64,000 bases of DNA from Euptelea pleiosperma (Eukaryota > Streptophyta > Magnoliopsida > Ranunculales > Eupteleaceae): contig CM068547.1 of assembly GCA_035048495.1 (NCBI GenBank), forward strand, positions 27,721,913-27,785,912, read 5' to 3'. Shown here piece after piece: positions 43,208 through 56,900 of this stretch; within the stretch, counting starts at the first letter, position 1; every line of letters starts with the position of its first letter. The position numbers and the translations under genes were made by a program. The notes under the pieces are model-generated. The model did not search any database, was not told the origin of the DNA, and was given only the letters and a program-made list of their open reading frames with translations.

Positions 43208-44976
43208 TGAATTTTTTTTTAGGATTTATTGAATAATTTCAATGATTACATTGACATACTCAAAGCTCTTATATAGAGCATTACAAGAGTCCAATAAGGA
43301 AATCCTAATCTCTTAAAATCAAATTTGATCCTAATTGATTTTATCCAAATCTTAATGATCTGGAGAATATGTGATAAGATACACCAAAGATGAAATGCTG
43401 TATCTCACACACTTTATTACAATATATTCTCTAATACAACACCCACCCCCACCCCGCCTCAAACTCATAGAGATCGGAGATCAACAATCACCGTGAGTTT
43501 GTTGAAATCCAGTGCCTTGAAGATTGATTTTCATTAAAGAATGCTATATATTGTCATTTGTATAGTTTGTCAAGATAGTCGAATCATTGTGATCAAGCCT
43601 TGATGTACATGCTCGCCAGTGAAAAGAGGTGGTTGCCAAGCAGAATGATGATGATCACTCGAGATCTTGTTCCAGAGAAATATTCAATTTAGGCTAGACC
43701 GAAACCTATTTGATTTTAATCTGAATAAAGAGCCTCGTTGGGCCAAAATGTGTGTGGACATCTACTTGCCTCACAAGCTTGGGCTCTATGAGTCTGCAAG
43801 CCATAAGTGTGTGGTCCTCTTTTGGATCGCATAGGAAGACAATGGACCTCTCTTTGAGCCTGACTAATGAAGAGTGTGGGCCTTTCTGGACCTCACACAA
43901 GCTTGGGCTTTAAAAGTTCACAAGTAATTTTTTTTTGGCTGAGCAAACACTTCAATCAAGTAGGCTTGGCTAATGAGATTTAGGCCTATGTTGGGCCCAA
44001 GAAGAGTTTTTTTTTCTTCAAGGATTTTGTTCCTCTATAATGAGTGGTCCTTTACAACAGCGGTGTGAATACTTCGACGGAGCACGGGGAACACTCTGAT
44101 AAGGTCCTCTAACACCGAGAATGATGATTTCAATAATACTGATAAGAACTGCAACTTGTTGTTCCTTTTTTTTTTTTCAAATCCAGCTGGTTGGGGATCA
44201 AGAATGGTGCTCGGTTGGTGTTAATGGAACCGATGACGGTGATGCCCAAGCTATGGTGGAGCATGGGGGCCAATGGACAGGCCGGCCATGGTGGTGGGGT
44301 TGCTAAAACCCCCCACCCCCCTTTTTTCTTCATCATCTTCATATCTCTTCTTTTTATTGGATGAAAAGAGATGATATTATTCTTCTTTGTTGGGTACCTT
44401 ATTCCAGCAAGAGGTAGGCTCTATGATGAGTGAGAGACAAAGAGATCTAAAGTTTAGAAATCACAAATTGTGCACAAGATCGGTGATGATGATAGGTGCA
44501 TGGCTGCGAAGGGTGATGGTAGCCAGAGGTTTGGGATGGGATAGTGGTGAAGTACAAGTGCTCAGGTGGTGGTGGAGCACTGGTTGGTGGCTGCTGCTTT
44601 TTTTTTTTAAATTCGATGGTTGTAACCAACTGAAAAAGGGGTAAGGGTTGTTGGTTTTTTTTGCAAACAAAAGTGAAAAGGAGGGCTGATAGGGAAAATA
44701 GAGAAAATAGGATTTTAGAACCAGAGAAGAGGATGATTCATTTGTTGGGTTTCCAAAACCAAAGAGGAAAGTGATCGACTAGAGTTGAAGCAGCAATAGG
44801 AGACATGTAGATGTTGTCGGTGAAGATTCTGGAGCTTGCCATACAGGAGAAGAGTTGATGGACAAACAATAGTTGTAGCAAAATAAAATGACAATCATGA
44901 TAGAGTACGGCCCGGTAAGCAACGGTGGCACTGCCCGCGTGGAGGAAGCACAACTAGGAAGAGAGCTTGATATCAC
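43208..44976 (-). mobile_element. Non-autonomous LTR element, minus orientation, 5' LTR missing
   Basis: Read on the minus strand, a purine-rich tract (GAGTTTGAGGCGGGGTGGGG) is followed by an LTR starting TGTTGTATTAGAGAATATAT (about 43444 downwards) and ending in TTCA at 43208. The other end has TGATATCAAGCTC (44975-44963), a mutated primer-binding word. LTR and internal sequence are homologous to the element at 57984-59481. No gag or pol could be recognised. The 5' LTR appears deleted. Confidence 0.75.
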
Positions 44977-45689
44977 GAGATCTTTTTAATGATATCCAAT
45001 ACTAATTATTTTTAGGGAAAATTACTTTTAAGTCCATATTTACAAAAATACCAACCATTTAGTCCCCTCTACAAAACTATGGACACTTTGGTTTAATTGT
45101 CTCCCCATTAAGGCCTATCTTTCGAAATGCCCATACTACCCTCCAGCTAATATCAGTTTGAATTGATAGTATCATTTGATTTGAAGTTTGACTGATGACA
45201 CAGTATCGTACGTCAGTTTTGTCCAGCTCATTCCCTCCATTTTCTTGCTCTTGAGCTTTTTTCCCTCCATTTCCTTCTTCTACGGCTTTTTTCTTCTATT
45301 TTCTTGCTTCACAGTTCTGTCCCTCCATTTTCTTCTTTTATAACTCTTTGCAACTCATTTAGACTCCCTTCAAGGTGAAGAAAGATGAAGGTAGTACAAG
45401 TTTAAAGATTTCCTTCCAGTCATCTATTTTATAACATCACGGTTATCCTGTACAGTTCTTTGCAACTTGTCTATGTGCCATTAAAGGTGAATAAAGAAGG
45501 CAACGCTGGTTTCAAGGGTTAGTTAAGAAAGAAGAATATGGAACAATGAAGATGCTAAAGAAGATGGTTACTATTTTAATTTTCGTCATGCAAGAATCTT
45601 CAAGGAAGAAGCTGAAAAAAATGGTTATCACTTTCATTTTCGTCAAGCAAGAATCATCTCTCAAGTTTTAGTAATGATATTCACGAAAC
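44977..45689. other. Intergenic
   Basis: Repeated CCCTCCATTTTCTTGCT-type words at 45235-45340 form a degenerate pyrimidine-rich local repeat. No gene. Confidence 0.45.
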
Positions 45690-46100
45690 TAATTGAACCA
45701 TGACTATTTTCCCCAAACCGGTTGAATCAGTACCATTTTCACAAAACTTTTTCATGATGTATGTATCTGTTTACAGTTTGAGTATTGAGCTCAACTTAGT
45801 TGAAACACTAACACAGTTAGACTATAATGAAAAGATGATGAGAAAATGCATCTCAACGAAGAAGAACCCAAGTAACAATGTTGGAAACCGAACAATTTTC
45901 TAAACCGGTTGAACCAGTACCATTTTCATGAAACCTGTATTCATTTTCAATTTGAGTATTGAACACAACTTAGTTGAATCACTACAAAATTAGATGATAA
46001 TTAAGAGAAGATGGAAAAATGTACAACGAAGAGGAACCCCTGTATAACAATAGTAAATCAAACAAAATTCTGTCAAATGAATCGTTCAACTTGATCGAAC
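45690..46100. repeat. Two ~195-bp tandem units
   Basis: AAACCGGTTGAATCAGTACC near 45715 recurs as AAACCGGTTGAACCAGTACC near 45902, with TTGAGTATTGA and ACTTAGTTGAA in the same order in both. A weaker partial third copy lies near 46265. Confidence 0.75.
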
Positions 46101-47452
46101 AAGTTTTGTTTTCAGTTTGAATACTAAACCTTAAAATCTACAAGCAAAGCTTCATCTCCATGACTGTTTCTATTTTATAAGATATGTTTAAAACTCCGTT
46201 TCAGTCTCAATACCTTATCTATTTCTCTAACCATTTTGTTAAGTCGGTATGTTATTTCAAGTTTAAGTATTGAGCTCAAACTGGTTGAACCAATACCATT
46301 TTAGTTTCAGTGAATTAGTTGAACCAGTAACAATGGTGAAACGGATGTCAAAAGTTTTTCAAATGAATTAATTCTTTAAGTGTCGTAAACGAGGAATTGT
46401 ACCAGTGTTTGTCAAGGATAAGGGCATTGTCGTCTTTTCATTCTGATTTAAAATATATTTAATAGTAAAAGTAACTAAAGAAGACTTATTGGTCCACCAA
46501 GCCATAAAGCACAACTAAATCGGGCGAATTTTTTTTTTACAGTCAGATACGACCAACGTGCTCCTAACTACAGCTTTTATGGTAATTTTCGCTTTTTTTT
46601 ATTAAAGATAATACACATCTACATTAATTTAAAAATCTCATATTACCTTTATAAAGTAATAACCTTGTTTTAAGTCGTCTACTAATTCTTACCAGAAAAG
46701 AAGTTATTCATATACCATTTCAATAAATTTACTCTTTCTACGAACACAATTTTTATTTAGACATCACATGCACTTTGTTAGCGGCCTTTGGCCGACTTTC
46801 TTTTATTTTTTGAGATTCGAGAGAAAATGACTAAAGCTTTTTATTTTTATTAACATTTTAAATAAAATAGGCCTCAATTAAAGTTTTCTCCGTCCTTAGG
46901 CCTCAACTTGTATTGAGACCGCCCTGCTTGGCTGCCGTATCAATCTTAGTAACCCTAGTTCCAATTCGCCGTGGGAGCCTTCTTGGTTCTACTAGCTTTA
47001 CTCTTTTAAGTTTCGAGGGCGTTTTGAATGGCCTACATGGATAGTTTCAATAAGGTAGGATTGCAACAAAGTGAAAGTATGGAGCTTTGCCAATGCCCTA
47101 TGGGTACGGTGGTTAGAGGCATCAAGTATGCCTCATATGAGGAGACCAGGTTTCAAATGGCCAAGCCTTTTCCCGAGTCTGGGTTGCAACCAGATAGCTT
47201 TGTCCAGGCCCGGCCCAGCCTATCTGGACTCGTACTTAAAATTCCATTTGGGTGTCTGAGCTGAGTCTGCTGGGCCGATCCAGTAGATGCTATGAGCGGA
47301 GCTTGTTGATGGCTAATTAGGTCGGCCCACTAGTTTATGCCAATGGAGGTAATATATATGGCCTGAAGACCAGTAGTACGCGTTAGGCAATGGCTTGAGC
47401 TTCAAATATAAATCCCTCCTTGCTTCTTTTTTAGCTATACAAGGCTATTCTC
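46101..47452. other. Intergenic, nothing recognised
   Basis: AT-rich up to about 46900, then unique-looking DNA. Short open frames near 47030-47260 overlap in two frames and have no recognised family. Confidence 0.4.
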
Positions 47453-50400
47453 ACCTGGACTCCAAGACCAGCAAGGCAAAGCGGGCTATACCCGCTGGAC
47501 AACGAGACATTAACCCACTGGGACATCCACAACGAAGCCAGCCGGTGACCTCTCACACCCTGCTGGCAAAAACAAATGAATAATACTCCATTGATCTACT
47601 GCATATGGAGTTTGGAGGACGATGGAAGCAAGAACTAACATAAATTGCGATTATTCTTTGAATGTAGTTTTAAGTTCTAATTAGCTAGGTACATGCTCAA
47701 GATGATTAATTAGATAAATCGGCCTGGACGTTGTGCTGATTAAGACAAACTTGGGATGTAGTACTGTTTCTAAAAAACCTCCATTGCAACTGTATGCAGA
47801 ACATGATCTTTCTAGCATTGATATGGAGAGCTTATCATAATATGTCACAGACTGTGTTTTAAAACCCCAAAACTTGACTCTGACTCTAAAGCTAATTAGG
47901 TCGAGTTGACTTGCTGACTGACGAGTTGACTCGGCAAGTCAATAAGTTATTAGAATTCATGAAAAATATATGTATTAAAACCATGGTTGACTCAACTCGG
48001 CTGAGTTTTAAGTCGACTCGTTGAGTTTTAAAACCACGATCGCAGATTACTCCATTTTCGATGTTACATCAAACAAATTAAACTCTTAGAAGATTAGGAA
48101 AGCAAGCTATTAAAAAAAATGGATCATGCTGGGATTTTCATAATGGTGATCAGTGCTTCATTCTATAGTGCATGGGTGAATTACTTTTGGCAGTTTGGAT
48201 GACTGAGCCAATGCATGGTTCCATGTCAGGAAGGCCAATGGGAATTGAAAATCGTAGGGATCATGAGTCCAAACATGAGAGGAATGGCGACAAGTATCCG
48301 ATGCCGCAGGCTGAATAAGGGGAGGATGTGTTCAAGGAAGGAGACAGGATCCCATGGAGACCTAGTGGGGATAATATTCATATGAGGTAAGAGTTAACAA
48401 TGTGGACATGGTGGCATATAGGGAATGAGGAGGAAAATTGAAACAAAATACATTCAAAAGAAAATGTGTTGGATCCCCTTAGGATACTCAATACATGGGA
48501 TTGTGTCTTCTTTTCAAGAAAGATCAAACAATTTTAGTTTGAACGCTGGCCCATGTCATGTGGGATTAGAAACTTGTTCCTTATATGGGTCTGCCTTTAA
48601 CCTAACATGTATACTTATATGAGAAAGCAAATACTGTACGGTATTATCCGTTTTCGAGCTACACATGTGAATTATTGAGATTTCAATCCACGTGCATGCT
48701 AACGTGCATTTCGATATGTGGAATGATCTCGCTTGCGTAGATCCCAATAGCATCCAGTTGGCTTAATTGGGCATGTGAAGGATTGTGGAATAGGCAAAAA
48801 CTGTAACTAAAAGAAAGTATTATGTACATTAAAAACTAAGAATGTGGGCTCCAGTTACCAGAATCTGCTACTTGAGCTAGTGCTATGTTTGTAGTCCCAA
48901 GGCTCTCCATATCCATCAATCACATTCTCTTCAATCGCTTTTCGATAAATAAAGCATGGGCAATTCAAGCTTAAGAGTGCAGTATGAACTAATACTGTAA
49001 TATACCTCGAAATTCCGTTTAATTGACGCTAATGAAGGCTCTATTGAACTTCTGGGATTGTGTTCTCTCGATCGATGCAAATCATGTTTTTATATAGGGA
49101 GAATCCAAGTTGCTATAAAAAGAAAGATGGTATTTTACTCATATTGAACACATAGTTAAATTAAAGGAGCTAAGTAATGGAGGAAGGTTTGCTATAATAA
49201 CCCCACCACCCCATCCCACAAACACACAGCCACCCCCACAAACATTCCACTTTTAGAATGTTTTAGCTAAATTATATAGGAGAATGCTAAAGATGTGATA
49301 TCAAAAGGGTCTTCCACTTCGGGTAATTATAAGTTCCTTAGTTTGTCTTCTTTCTTCTTCAATCATGGATTTGATCTCTTTTTATCAAATCATTCTTTAT
49401 TAGAGCATGATAAGATGCATTTGGGTTTCCTTTTTAAGAAATTATATGGTGATTTGATGTCTCCCACTATGTTTTGTAGGGCAGATGTCCCCAATTTTCA
49501 TGGGTTTGTCATGTCATGTAGATACTTCATGTTTCTCTTAAAAGTTAAAACCTTTCTGTGTTGTTTTCTTATTATATCCATGCATGGTTCTATTGAAACT
49601 TCAGCCCATGAAGCTAGCTAGGGGTGTCAATATATATATCCAACTACCCAAAAGACCTTAACCTGATTAATAATCAAGTCGGGTCTAGGTACGTACCCTG
49701 GTGTTTAAGACCCGACTACTAATCAGGTCTGGTATACCCATTGCAGTACCCCTACATGGGTCAGGTAATTAAGAGTATATACTAAGAAGATAATCATGGG
49801 AGTGGATGCAACATAAGTTTTATAAGTATGCAAAAGCAAAAAACTTCAATAAAGTTAGCTTAATATATGTTAGAAACATGCATCTTGGGCATCTCCTCTC
49901 AAGTGGATAGCTTAATTTATCTTTTCAGTAAGTGGATTGCCTCCACTTACACAATATATGTTTTATTTACTAAGAAGATAATCATGGGAATGATTGCAAC
50001 ATAAGTTTTTTAATTATGTAAAGCCAGAGGGATAGCTTAATATATGTTAGAAACATGCATCTTGGGCATCTCCTCTCAACTGTCCTTTACTCCATTTGCA
50101 GGCTTAAGTGGTATCTTATAGATGGAGGAATCATCAGAACTGAAACTGAGAAGAGTCTCATTTGCCACTCAACATCCATTACCATCTTATAGGGTGAGAA
50201 TCTTTACAAGTTAATTCTCATCATGAATTACTTGCAGGATCACAAGGTTGATGCAGAATCTCTGCTAACTTTGTTGGTATGTAAATTTTGATCATAGAAT
50301 GGGAGAGTGGAAAAGATTGGTATCTCTAAAGCTCTAAAGCACTTGAAGAAGGAGAAAAAAGCCTCCTCTAATCCCTTAGATATACCAAAGAGCACTCATC

Positions 50401-51990
50401 AAGCCATGGAATTTCTATCGCGTTCATGGAGCCCATCTTCCTCAAAATTCTTCCAGATACTCTCGTCGAATGTGAGACTCTTTTTCTTTTAACTATAATC
50501 CATCTTCTCAATATGGCATTGTCTTGGTGCAATTGTATAATGAAAAATATGAGTCGAGAAAGTACCATTGTATGTGAGGCTATTGATATGCCACTTGTCA
50601 CATGTAAATGGGGGGACCTGCAGTCAAGTTCCATGTGTCATATGATGGATGGATACACTTGTCGCACGAAAATTAAGTTATCTGCTATTTGAAATACCTT
50701 CAGTTAAACCATAGCATTTTATATATGCCATGGCTCGATTTGTGTTACGATGTTTGCCTGCCCATGGATGTGCTGATTGCTAATAAAAACCATGGTTTAA
50801 GGCCTTGAAAAGAGGTTAATGTTTATTTTAAATTGGGTGGGTGGGGTCTCTTTTGATTTTGCAGAGCCTACTGTTACCACTTGATGACAATGGTAGGATA
50901 GATGAGCATGATGATGAAAGACTAGAAAGAGAAGGAACAAAAAGAAATATAGCTCCTTGCAACAAAGATAATGTTGAAACAATGAACAGCATTTGGGTAA
51001 GGACTCTATCTGTGTGTGTTTGCGCGATTGCTGAGTCAATTCCTGACTCAATGAGTCAGATCAGTCAATTATGCACTCTTCTTTGTATGTTTCCCACCAA
51101 GAAGCTCCCTTATTGTCAAAAGCATTCCTAATTAATGAGAAGGCTTTTCATATTATAATTCTACAAAAATCATGTAATATTCTTTGGTGTGTCGATCTTT
51201 CAGACATGGACGGCAACCAGAAGATCGCTCTCCTGGGTGCTTCAAGGGCACAGGCTACTTGAGAAGCGTTGGGTAATTATCAATACATACAGATCATGTC
51301 ATCATCAATTTCTCCAATTAATTTGATATTGGTTGGTTTGTTCAAATTTTAATAAGAATATGAACTACATGAAGGGATGGTTAAGAGGATCATCAATGGT
51401 TAGCTTCTCTAAAGGGTGCAGAGAAAAAAAGAAAGAGGAAATCCGACTAAAGACGGCTCAAGTCCATGCAGCCCTCTCAGTTGCACAGTTGGCTGCAGCT
51501 GTAGCTGGCTTTGTCGCTGAGGGTGGATTGGATCCACAAGATCTCAAAACCAAAAAGATGGGTATTGTTGTTGCTTCAGCAGCAGCCTTGGTGGCTACAG
51601 TTTGTGCCGAGGCAGCTGAGTCTGTTGGCGCCCACCGAGCCCATGTTGCATCTATCGTCAACTCTGGTCTAGCAACTAGAACTGCTGCTGATATGATCGA
51701 ACTCACCGCCACTGCTGCAACATGTAATGTATTATCTCCAAATATTTCTAAAACAAAATTTGTTTTTTGATAAGAAAAATCACTTAAAGTCTCCATATTA
51801 AGGTTCTAGACTCCAATCTGAGTTGAACTCAGCAACTCAATGAGTTGACTCAACCTAGTAATGAGTCATGGAATTACAATCTTCTTTATGTAGCACATGA
51901 CACCATCTTTGTGCTTATGCATCTGCATTGTAAATATAATAACATGACTATTGATATGCTCATCCTCCTTATGATGTGTGTTATGTTACC
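47453..51990 (+). repeat. Segmental duplication, copy A
   Basis: From CTGGACTCCAAGACCAGCAA at 47453 onwards the sequence is collinear with 57935 to the window end. It covers the upstream region and at least the first five exons of the VAN3-binding-protein-like gene. The true right boundary cannot be seen because copy B is cut by the window. Copy A lacks the 1.5-kb LTR element present in copy B. Confidence 0.9.
49781..50093. repeat. 188-bp tandem duplication upstream of gene copy A
   Basis: ACTAAGAAGATAATCATGGG at 49781 recurs at 49969, and ATATGTTAGAAACATGCATC follows in both. Copy B has this segment once (61963-62080). The duplication ends about 30 bp before the ATG of copy A. Confidence 0.85.
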
Positions 51991-52161
51991 AGGTCTAAGA
52001 GGAGCTGCAACACTTAAATCCAGAACTAGTACTGCTAATACTTGTTTTTCAAACGACCGGGAGATGCTTGCTAGAGGGATCCAACTACCAATACGTTCGC
52101 CCTCCGGTGAGGAAAACGACACGGGTTTAAGAATATCGGCATATACATGCACACACACACA

Positions 52162-52219
<58 letters not shown>

Positions 52220-52632
52220 AATGATAGCTGATAATTTCTATGAGATATGCAGGGAAAAGTCCAGCTAGAATGGTGTGGATATACCTCAAGCACAAGAAGC
52301 TCATATTGAGATTGGGAAAGAAGTACTTTGGAGGAGTCCTAACAACATCCAAAGAGTGTAAGATCCCTTTGTGTTTTCTCATACTTTTTAACTTTTCATA
52401 TTTGTTTTCTCATACTTCTTTACTTTTCTCAGATAAGATTACCGAGGTGATGGAGGAAACTAAGGAAGCTCAAGGCTTTTACTTGCTAAGCCTTAGTACA
52501 AATGGAGGTACTATCGAGCTGCTGTTTGAAGATGAGAAGAAATCTAATGTTTGGAGATCAACCATCTCTCAACTCTTAGTAAACCAAAATCCCCATTTAC
52601 TCACAAATCCTACCAAGCTTGTAATCCTGTGA
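50122..52632 (+). CDS. VAN3-binding-protein/FORKED-like gene, copy A, eight exons
   Basis: Proteins of this family (auxin-canalisation domain plus plant PH-like domain) bind the ARF-GAP VAN3 and act in auxin-linked vein patterning at trans-Golgi and plasma-membrane traffic. Proposed exons are 50122-50193, 50316-50471, 50865-50996, 51204-51272, 51357-51723, 51993-52106, 52253-52357 and 52433-52632. All introns are GT-AG, all phases fit, and the product is 404 residues. Hallmarks are MEFLSRSWSP (55-64), TWTATRRSLSWVLQGHRLLE (121-140), GWLRG (150-154), HAALSVAQLAAAVAGF (180-195) and LRGAATLK after the fifth intron. A PH-like end (about 304-404) has GGTIELLFEDEKKSNVW. The first exon (MEESSELKLRRVSF) is conserved in copy B, but its acceptor is weak, so the N-terminus is the least certain part. 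At 404 residues it is among the shorter members of the family. Confidence 0.88.
52149..52217. repeat. (AC)n(AG)n microsatellite in intron 6 of copy A
   Basis: About eight AC units run directly into about 26 AG units between exons 6 and 7. Confidence 0.95.
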
Positions 52633-53581
52633 AAGACTTCCCTCTCATGATTTTATGCTACTTTTGCATGTGGGATATGGGAAGATCTAAGGTCCTTGAG
52701 TCACATAATGTACCTACGTTCAATAAATTAACACATGCACGCTCCTTTTACTACCTCAAGCTACGTTGTTCTCATCGCACTGACTAGGAGAACCCATTGC
52801 ACCAGTACCTTGTCAATTCTTGGCAGGTTGGTTGCTAAGGGCAGCCCCAGCTTTTACAGTTTTATTGGAGCGATAGTTTGATCGAACATAAAAAACGATG
52901 TTAAGAAACCGCCATTTATGCAATTAGGGTGGGTCCCATAGAATATTTTCCCTAAAAAAATTCAGGGACATCGTTGCCACTGATAGCGTATAATTAGGCT
53001 GCGTTTGGCATTGTGGAAAATAACCAATAAGCTGGTTTAGAACCTTTTAAGTTGTTTTTTAGCTTTTGTTGAAGAAAGCAGCAATTTAATTAAAACCGTG
53101 ATAAGCCGAAAAAAAAAAAAAAAAAAAAACGCTGAAGCAGTTTTGAAACGGCATATTGCGTTTGCGCACCGCAGTTTACTTAAAACGTTTTTTTAAATAT
53201 TTCAATATTCCTAAAAAAAAAACCCTTGTCTTCTTCCGTAACAACAAAAACCTAAAGAGTGGAGCTCTCATGTCGCTGCCTCTCTCCCATCGCCGCCTCT
53301 TTCTCGTTGTCGTATCTCTCTCTATGGTATAAGGATCTAACTATTTTATTTCTAAGGTTTTATTTGGTTTTCAATATAGGTTTCGAAGGAGAAGTGAAGA
53401 GGGAGATGGGTTTCTTTGGTTTTCAATATGGTGACGAAATCAAAATATGTTGCTTTCCAATGATTTTCTGAATGATAATCATATATATTATTCCTTCTTT
53501 TGTTCTTTTTGTTGGGTAAAATAGTACAAAACCTAACCGTTCTTGGAGTCTGTTAAAAAATTTATTGAACGATTATTGTTC
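52633..53581. other. 3' flank of gene copy A and intergenic
   Basis: TGCGTTTGGCATTGTGG at 53000 and an A-run at 53110-53129 are seen. The rest has no recognised content. No polyadenylation signal could be assigned with confidence. Confidence 0.4.
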
Positions 53582-53964
53582 TATTATGACCCAAACTATA
53601 CGAGGGCTTAGTTGCCCGCTCCACTATCACTTAGGTGCTTTTGGAGTATTGGTTAGGTTCCTAACTTTTGGTATCATAGCCAACCTACGACACAGGTTTA
53701 AGTCATGGGAGGGATGACCTAGAAAAAGGGCTACCTCGAGGCTCACTCAAAAAGATAAAATAGGGTTATCGAAAAAATGTCGGGAACCCGCTCACAAAAA
53801 TGAGAAAAAATGGGTGCAAATGTGAAAGCCACTTCAGAGTGGGCTACCGTGTGGACGTGGCCTTGGAAGCATGGTGAAATATTATGACCCAAACTGTAAA
53901 AGAGCTTAGCTTTCCGCTCCACTATCACCTAGGTTCTTTTAGAGTATTGGTTAGGTTCCTAACA
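53582..53964 (+). mobile_element. TRIM mini LTR element, 85-bp LTRs, 5-bp TSD
   Basis: LTR1 (53582-53666) and LTR2 (53880-53964) both start TATTATGACCCAAACT and run to GGTTAGGTTCCTAAC. LTR1 is followed by TGGTATCATAGC (53669-53680), a primer-binding site with one change. TGTTC flanks the element on both sides (53577-53581, 53965-53969). The 213-bp interior is non-coding and homologous to the interior at 19960-20150. It also holds GGTTTAAGTC, a Pol III B-box-like word. Confidence 0.92.
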
Positions 53965-56900
53965 TGTTCCTACCAAGTACATTCAAGCAATTGTTATTCC
54001 TACAATATATAAAGTTACCTGTTGAGAATATGGACGAGGGATTGCTAGAGTGCGAGCGTCTGAAATCGAGTTTGTACACAGAGGAACCTACCCAAATGCA
54101 AGAAAGGAGAAATAAACCACCATTTGATAGCTAGAAATTAGACTACTCAAAGAAGAAGAAAAAATTATCGAATCAAAGTAACCATCTGTTCTATCAAATT
54201 CATTTGGATGGTCAGAAAACATGACAGAAGTCTACAAAAAAATTCTATAAAACAAATTGATCTGCTTTGAGTCTGACTCACTCAAGATAGCACGTGCGGT
54301 AAAGCAAACAATTACCCTTCTCACCAAAGCCAAACAGAGATAATGTTTGATATCCCTCCTGTTAGATCTAAGATGTGCCCACTGACTAGACGACTATCTT
54401 CAACTTTATCAGCTCTAGCAGCTCTATCTTGTTTTATTTTTCTGGTTTATTGCATATATTGGTTGCTGATTTCTTGTAGATTGTTGATCTTCAATTGTAT
54501 TAATATTGTTCTATCTTTTACAGTTTATTTCCATTTCAAGGGTGATATTTGATTACCTATGATGATTTTGTCTCTTTTTTCACTCCACATGGAATTTGTA
54601 CGTGTTTACTTGTTTTTATATTAATCTAACCATATATAACATTAAAGCAAAGTCTAAAATGGTCAAGTGTTACACTCAGACTTTTGATCCAAAAGATTGA
54701 ACCAACCGTCTAGGGTAAAATTTACTTGCAAGTTGTACGTTATAGCACTTAACAAGGTCGAATCCACAGGGATTGACTTGCATGCAAGAACTACGGACAC
54801 AAAACTACAAAAGAAAAGAAGAGAGACTAAAGAAGAGACTTGTAAGGCTAGTATCCACTAAATAGGAATGAGCAAGATTATCGGACTTCGTAAAGTCGAA
54901 GAGATAATGAAAATAACAGGTAATGTGAAGCAAGAATGAGAGATCTAAGGTCTCAACAAGTGGCTGCTACCTTTTTGCCCACAATCAAGCTAGCCCATTA
55001 CTTCGGTCCAACTTTCTTTAGAGAACCTTTGTGTTACATCATCGAGGTTTGCCATCAAGGCCCATTGGCCATTTGGATTTGAACTCTTAGATTGAATTTG
55101 GGTGCATGCTTGTACGTGGACCTTGATCTTGATCACCTAACGAGATAAAATGAATTACAAGATATTCGATACAAATCCATCAAATACCATTAAATGGACA
55201 TTATAAATATGAATGACCCAAAATGCCATCATGCTTGTGGAACCCTCAACAATGGGCGATTAACACACAAAATTAGGATAATTCTCTATGGAAAACGAGA
55301 AAAAATACATAAACTGATGACTTATCATCAAGCTTTAAGATGTATACAAGAACGAGCCTTCATGATACTGATTAGGATCAATATTTATATTGGCTTATTC
55401 AGTTCTTCTTTACTCAAGGTTAGCCATTGTGGATATAATAGTTGTTGCATGCTCCCTGGTCCACCCTCCCCTCCTTCCTGAGGCGAGTTCGCTAAGTCTG
55501 TTATCTTGAATTTGGGGTTATGCGCACACCCCAGTCTTGGGCGTCGCTGGTTTGTGAATTGGGGTTGTGTGATGAATTCTCGAGATGTTCAATCCTTCCT
55601 ATGTCCTTAATTTGGACATGGCTGTCGTATTCATTAATGAGGTAGGGGGATGGCGATGCAATCCTAATGGCCATAGTTCTTCATCACATGGGAATCAGCT
55701 ACATGGACATGGTCTCATGATTCCTTATGGTTGCATTTCTTCTCTCTATGTTTTTTTTTTTTGCATTCTTATTTGATCAATGGACTGATAATTAATGTAT
55801 CTTCCTTTTTGTTGTTGTTCTTGTAGGTAATTACGAATGAGAGGTTAAGTATCACCCCTGCCCAGCCTCAATGATGCTTGAATCATCGAACACTAACTCC
55901 CTTCAAATCCTCAATGCTTGCCATGCTCTTGCAGCCATCTCAAGACATTGAAAAGATGAAGATTTGAAGAGTATGTACTTGGGGCCTAGTTATGATCTCA
56001 TTGGACTGGTTATAGAGTGTAGTCATGTATCCATTTTCAATGTAATAAGTGTGGGGAGAGAGCTATACAATCATGTAATCATGTAACCTTGTATCCCTTC
56101 ATTCCCAATATAATTGTTTATGCAATTATAGAGTGATTAATAAAAGATTCAGCCTAAAGGTGTTCATTTTAGAGTTGTTCTTCTACTTGATTCATTTTAG
56201 GGACTGATGCAGTAACTATTTCTCGTGCAGGGTTTAATCTATTAAAATCACATAGGCCGGTCTAGATGGTTGCCTAAGGATGCACTTCCAGGGTTCTAAT
56301 CCGTTTTCCTATCATGGATGAATAGGAAGACCCACTCAATGCAGGCTCATTACTCATGTCATAAGGACTCCTCACGATGCATTACGATGGTTGATTAATT
56401 CTTCCAAAGTAGAACATACTAGTTTGGGTTAGAGGATAAAGAAAAGAAAGTGAAGAACATTCCCACTCCATTGCTACTTGATCAAGTGATTTGGGGTTAA
56501 CTGATTGTATTCGGGCTTATTAGTGAAGCCTAGAAGAACTAAGGGTCAACTCTCTCAACAATTTGACAGATCAGTAATGACCCTCTTCGAAGAATATGAG
56601 ACTAATGCTTTTTTCCCTCCCCAAGGCCTCTATTTATAGAGTTATGAAGGGGAGGAGTTACATATGTATCTATTTACAAAAATACCATTTTTTGTCGAAG
56701 TAGGCCTGTCACGTGGGATTTTGTTGACTTTATCATCTGACACATGCCCAGTTAATGTAATTGACCCCGAATTATTGAGTAGCAAATACTCCTTGATGAA
56801 TAATCAACTTGACATATCTAAATTCTCTTCTAAATTGCTCGCAAACTGATGATCTGTGTCAAAAAGTGTCTGTTTGGGCAATCCAGAGGAGTGGGCCCCA

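Noticed and set aside
50307..50492. Frame starting VEKIGISKALKHLK as an independent start of gene copy A
   Set aside because: The first codon is GTG, not ATG, and an in-frame stop lies just upstream. The text fits better as exon 2 joined to the conserved MEESSELK exon.
51458..51796. 112-codon minus-strand frame (repeated at 63577-63915)
   Set aside because: It is the antisense shadow of exon 5 of the VAN3-binding-protein-like gene; conservation follows from the sense exon.
54343..54552. 69-codon frame with hydrophobic stretch
   Set aside because: It is isolated, AT-rich and without splice or family support; hydrophobicity follows from T-rich sequence.
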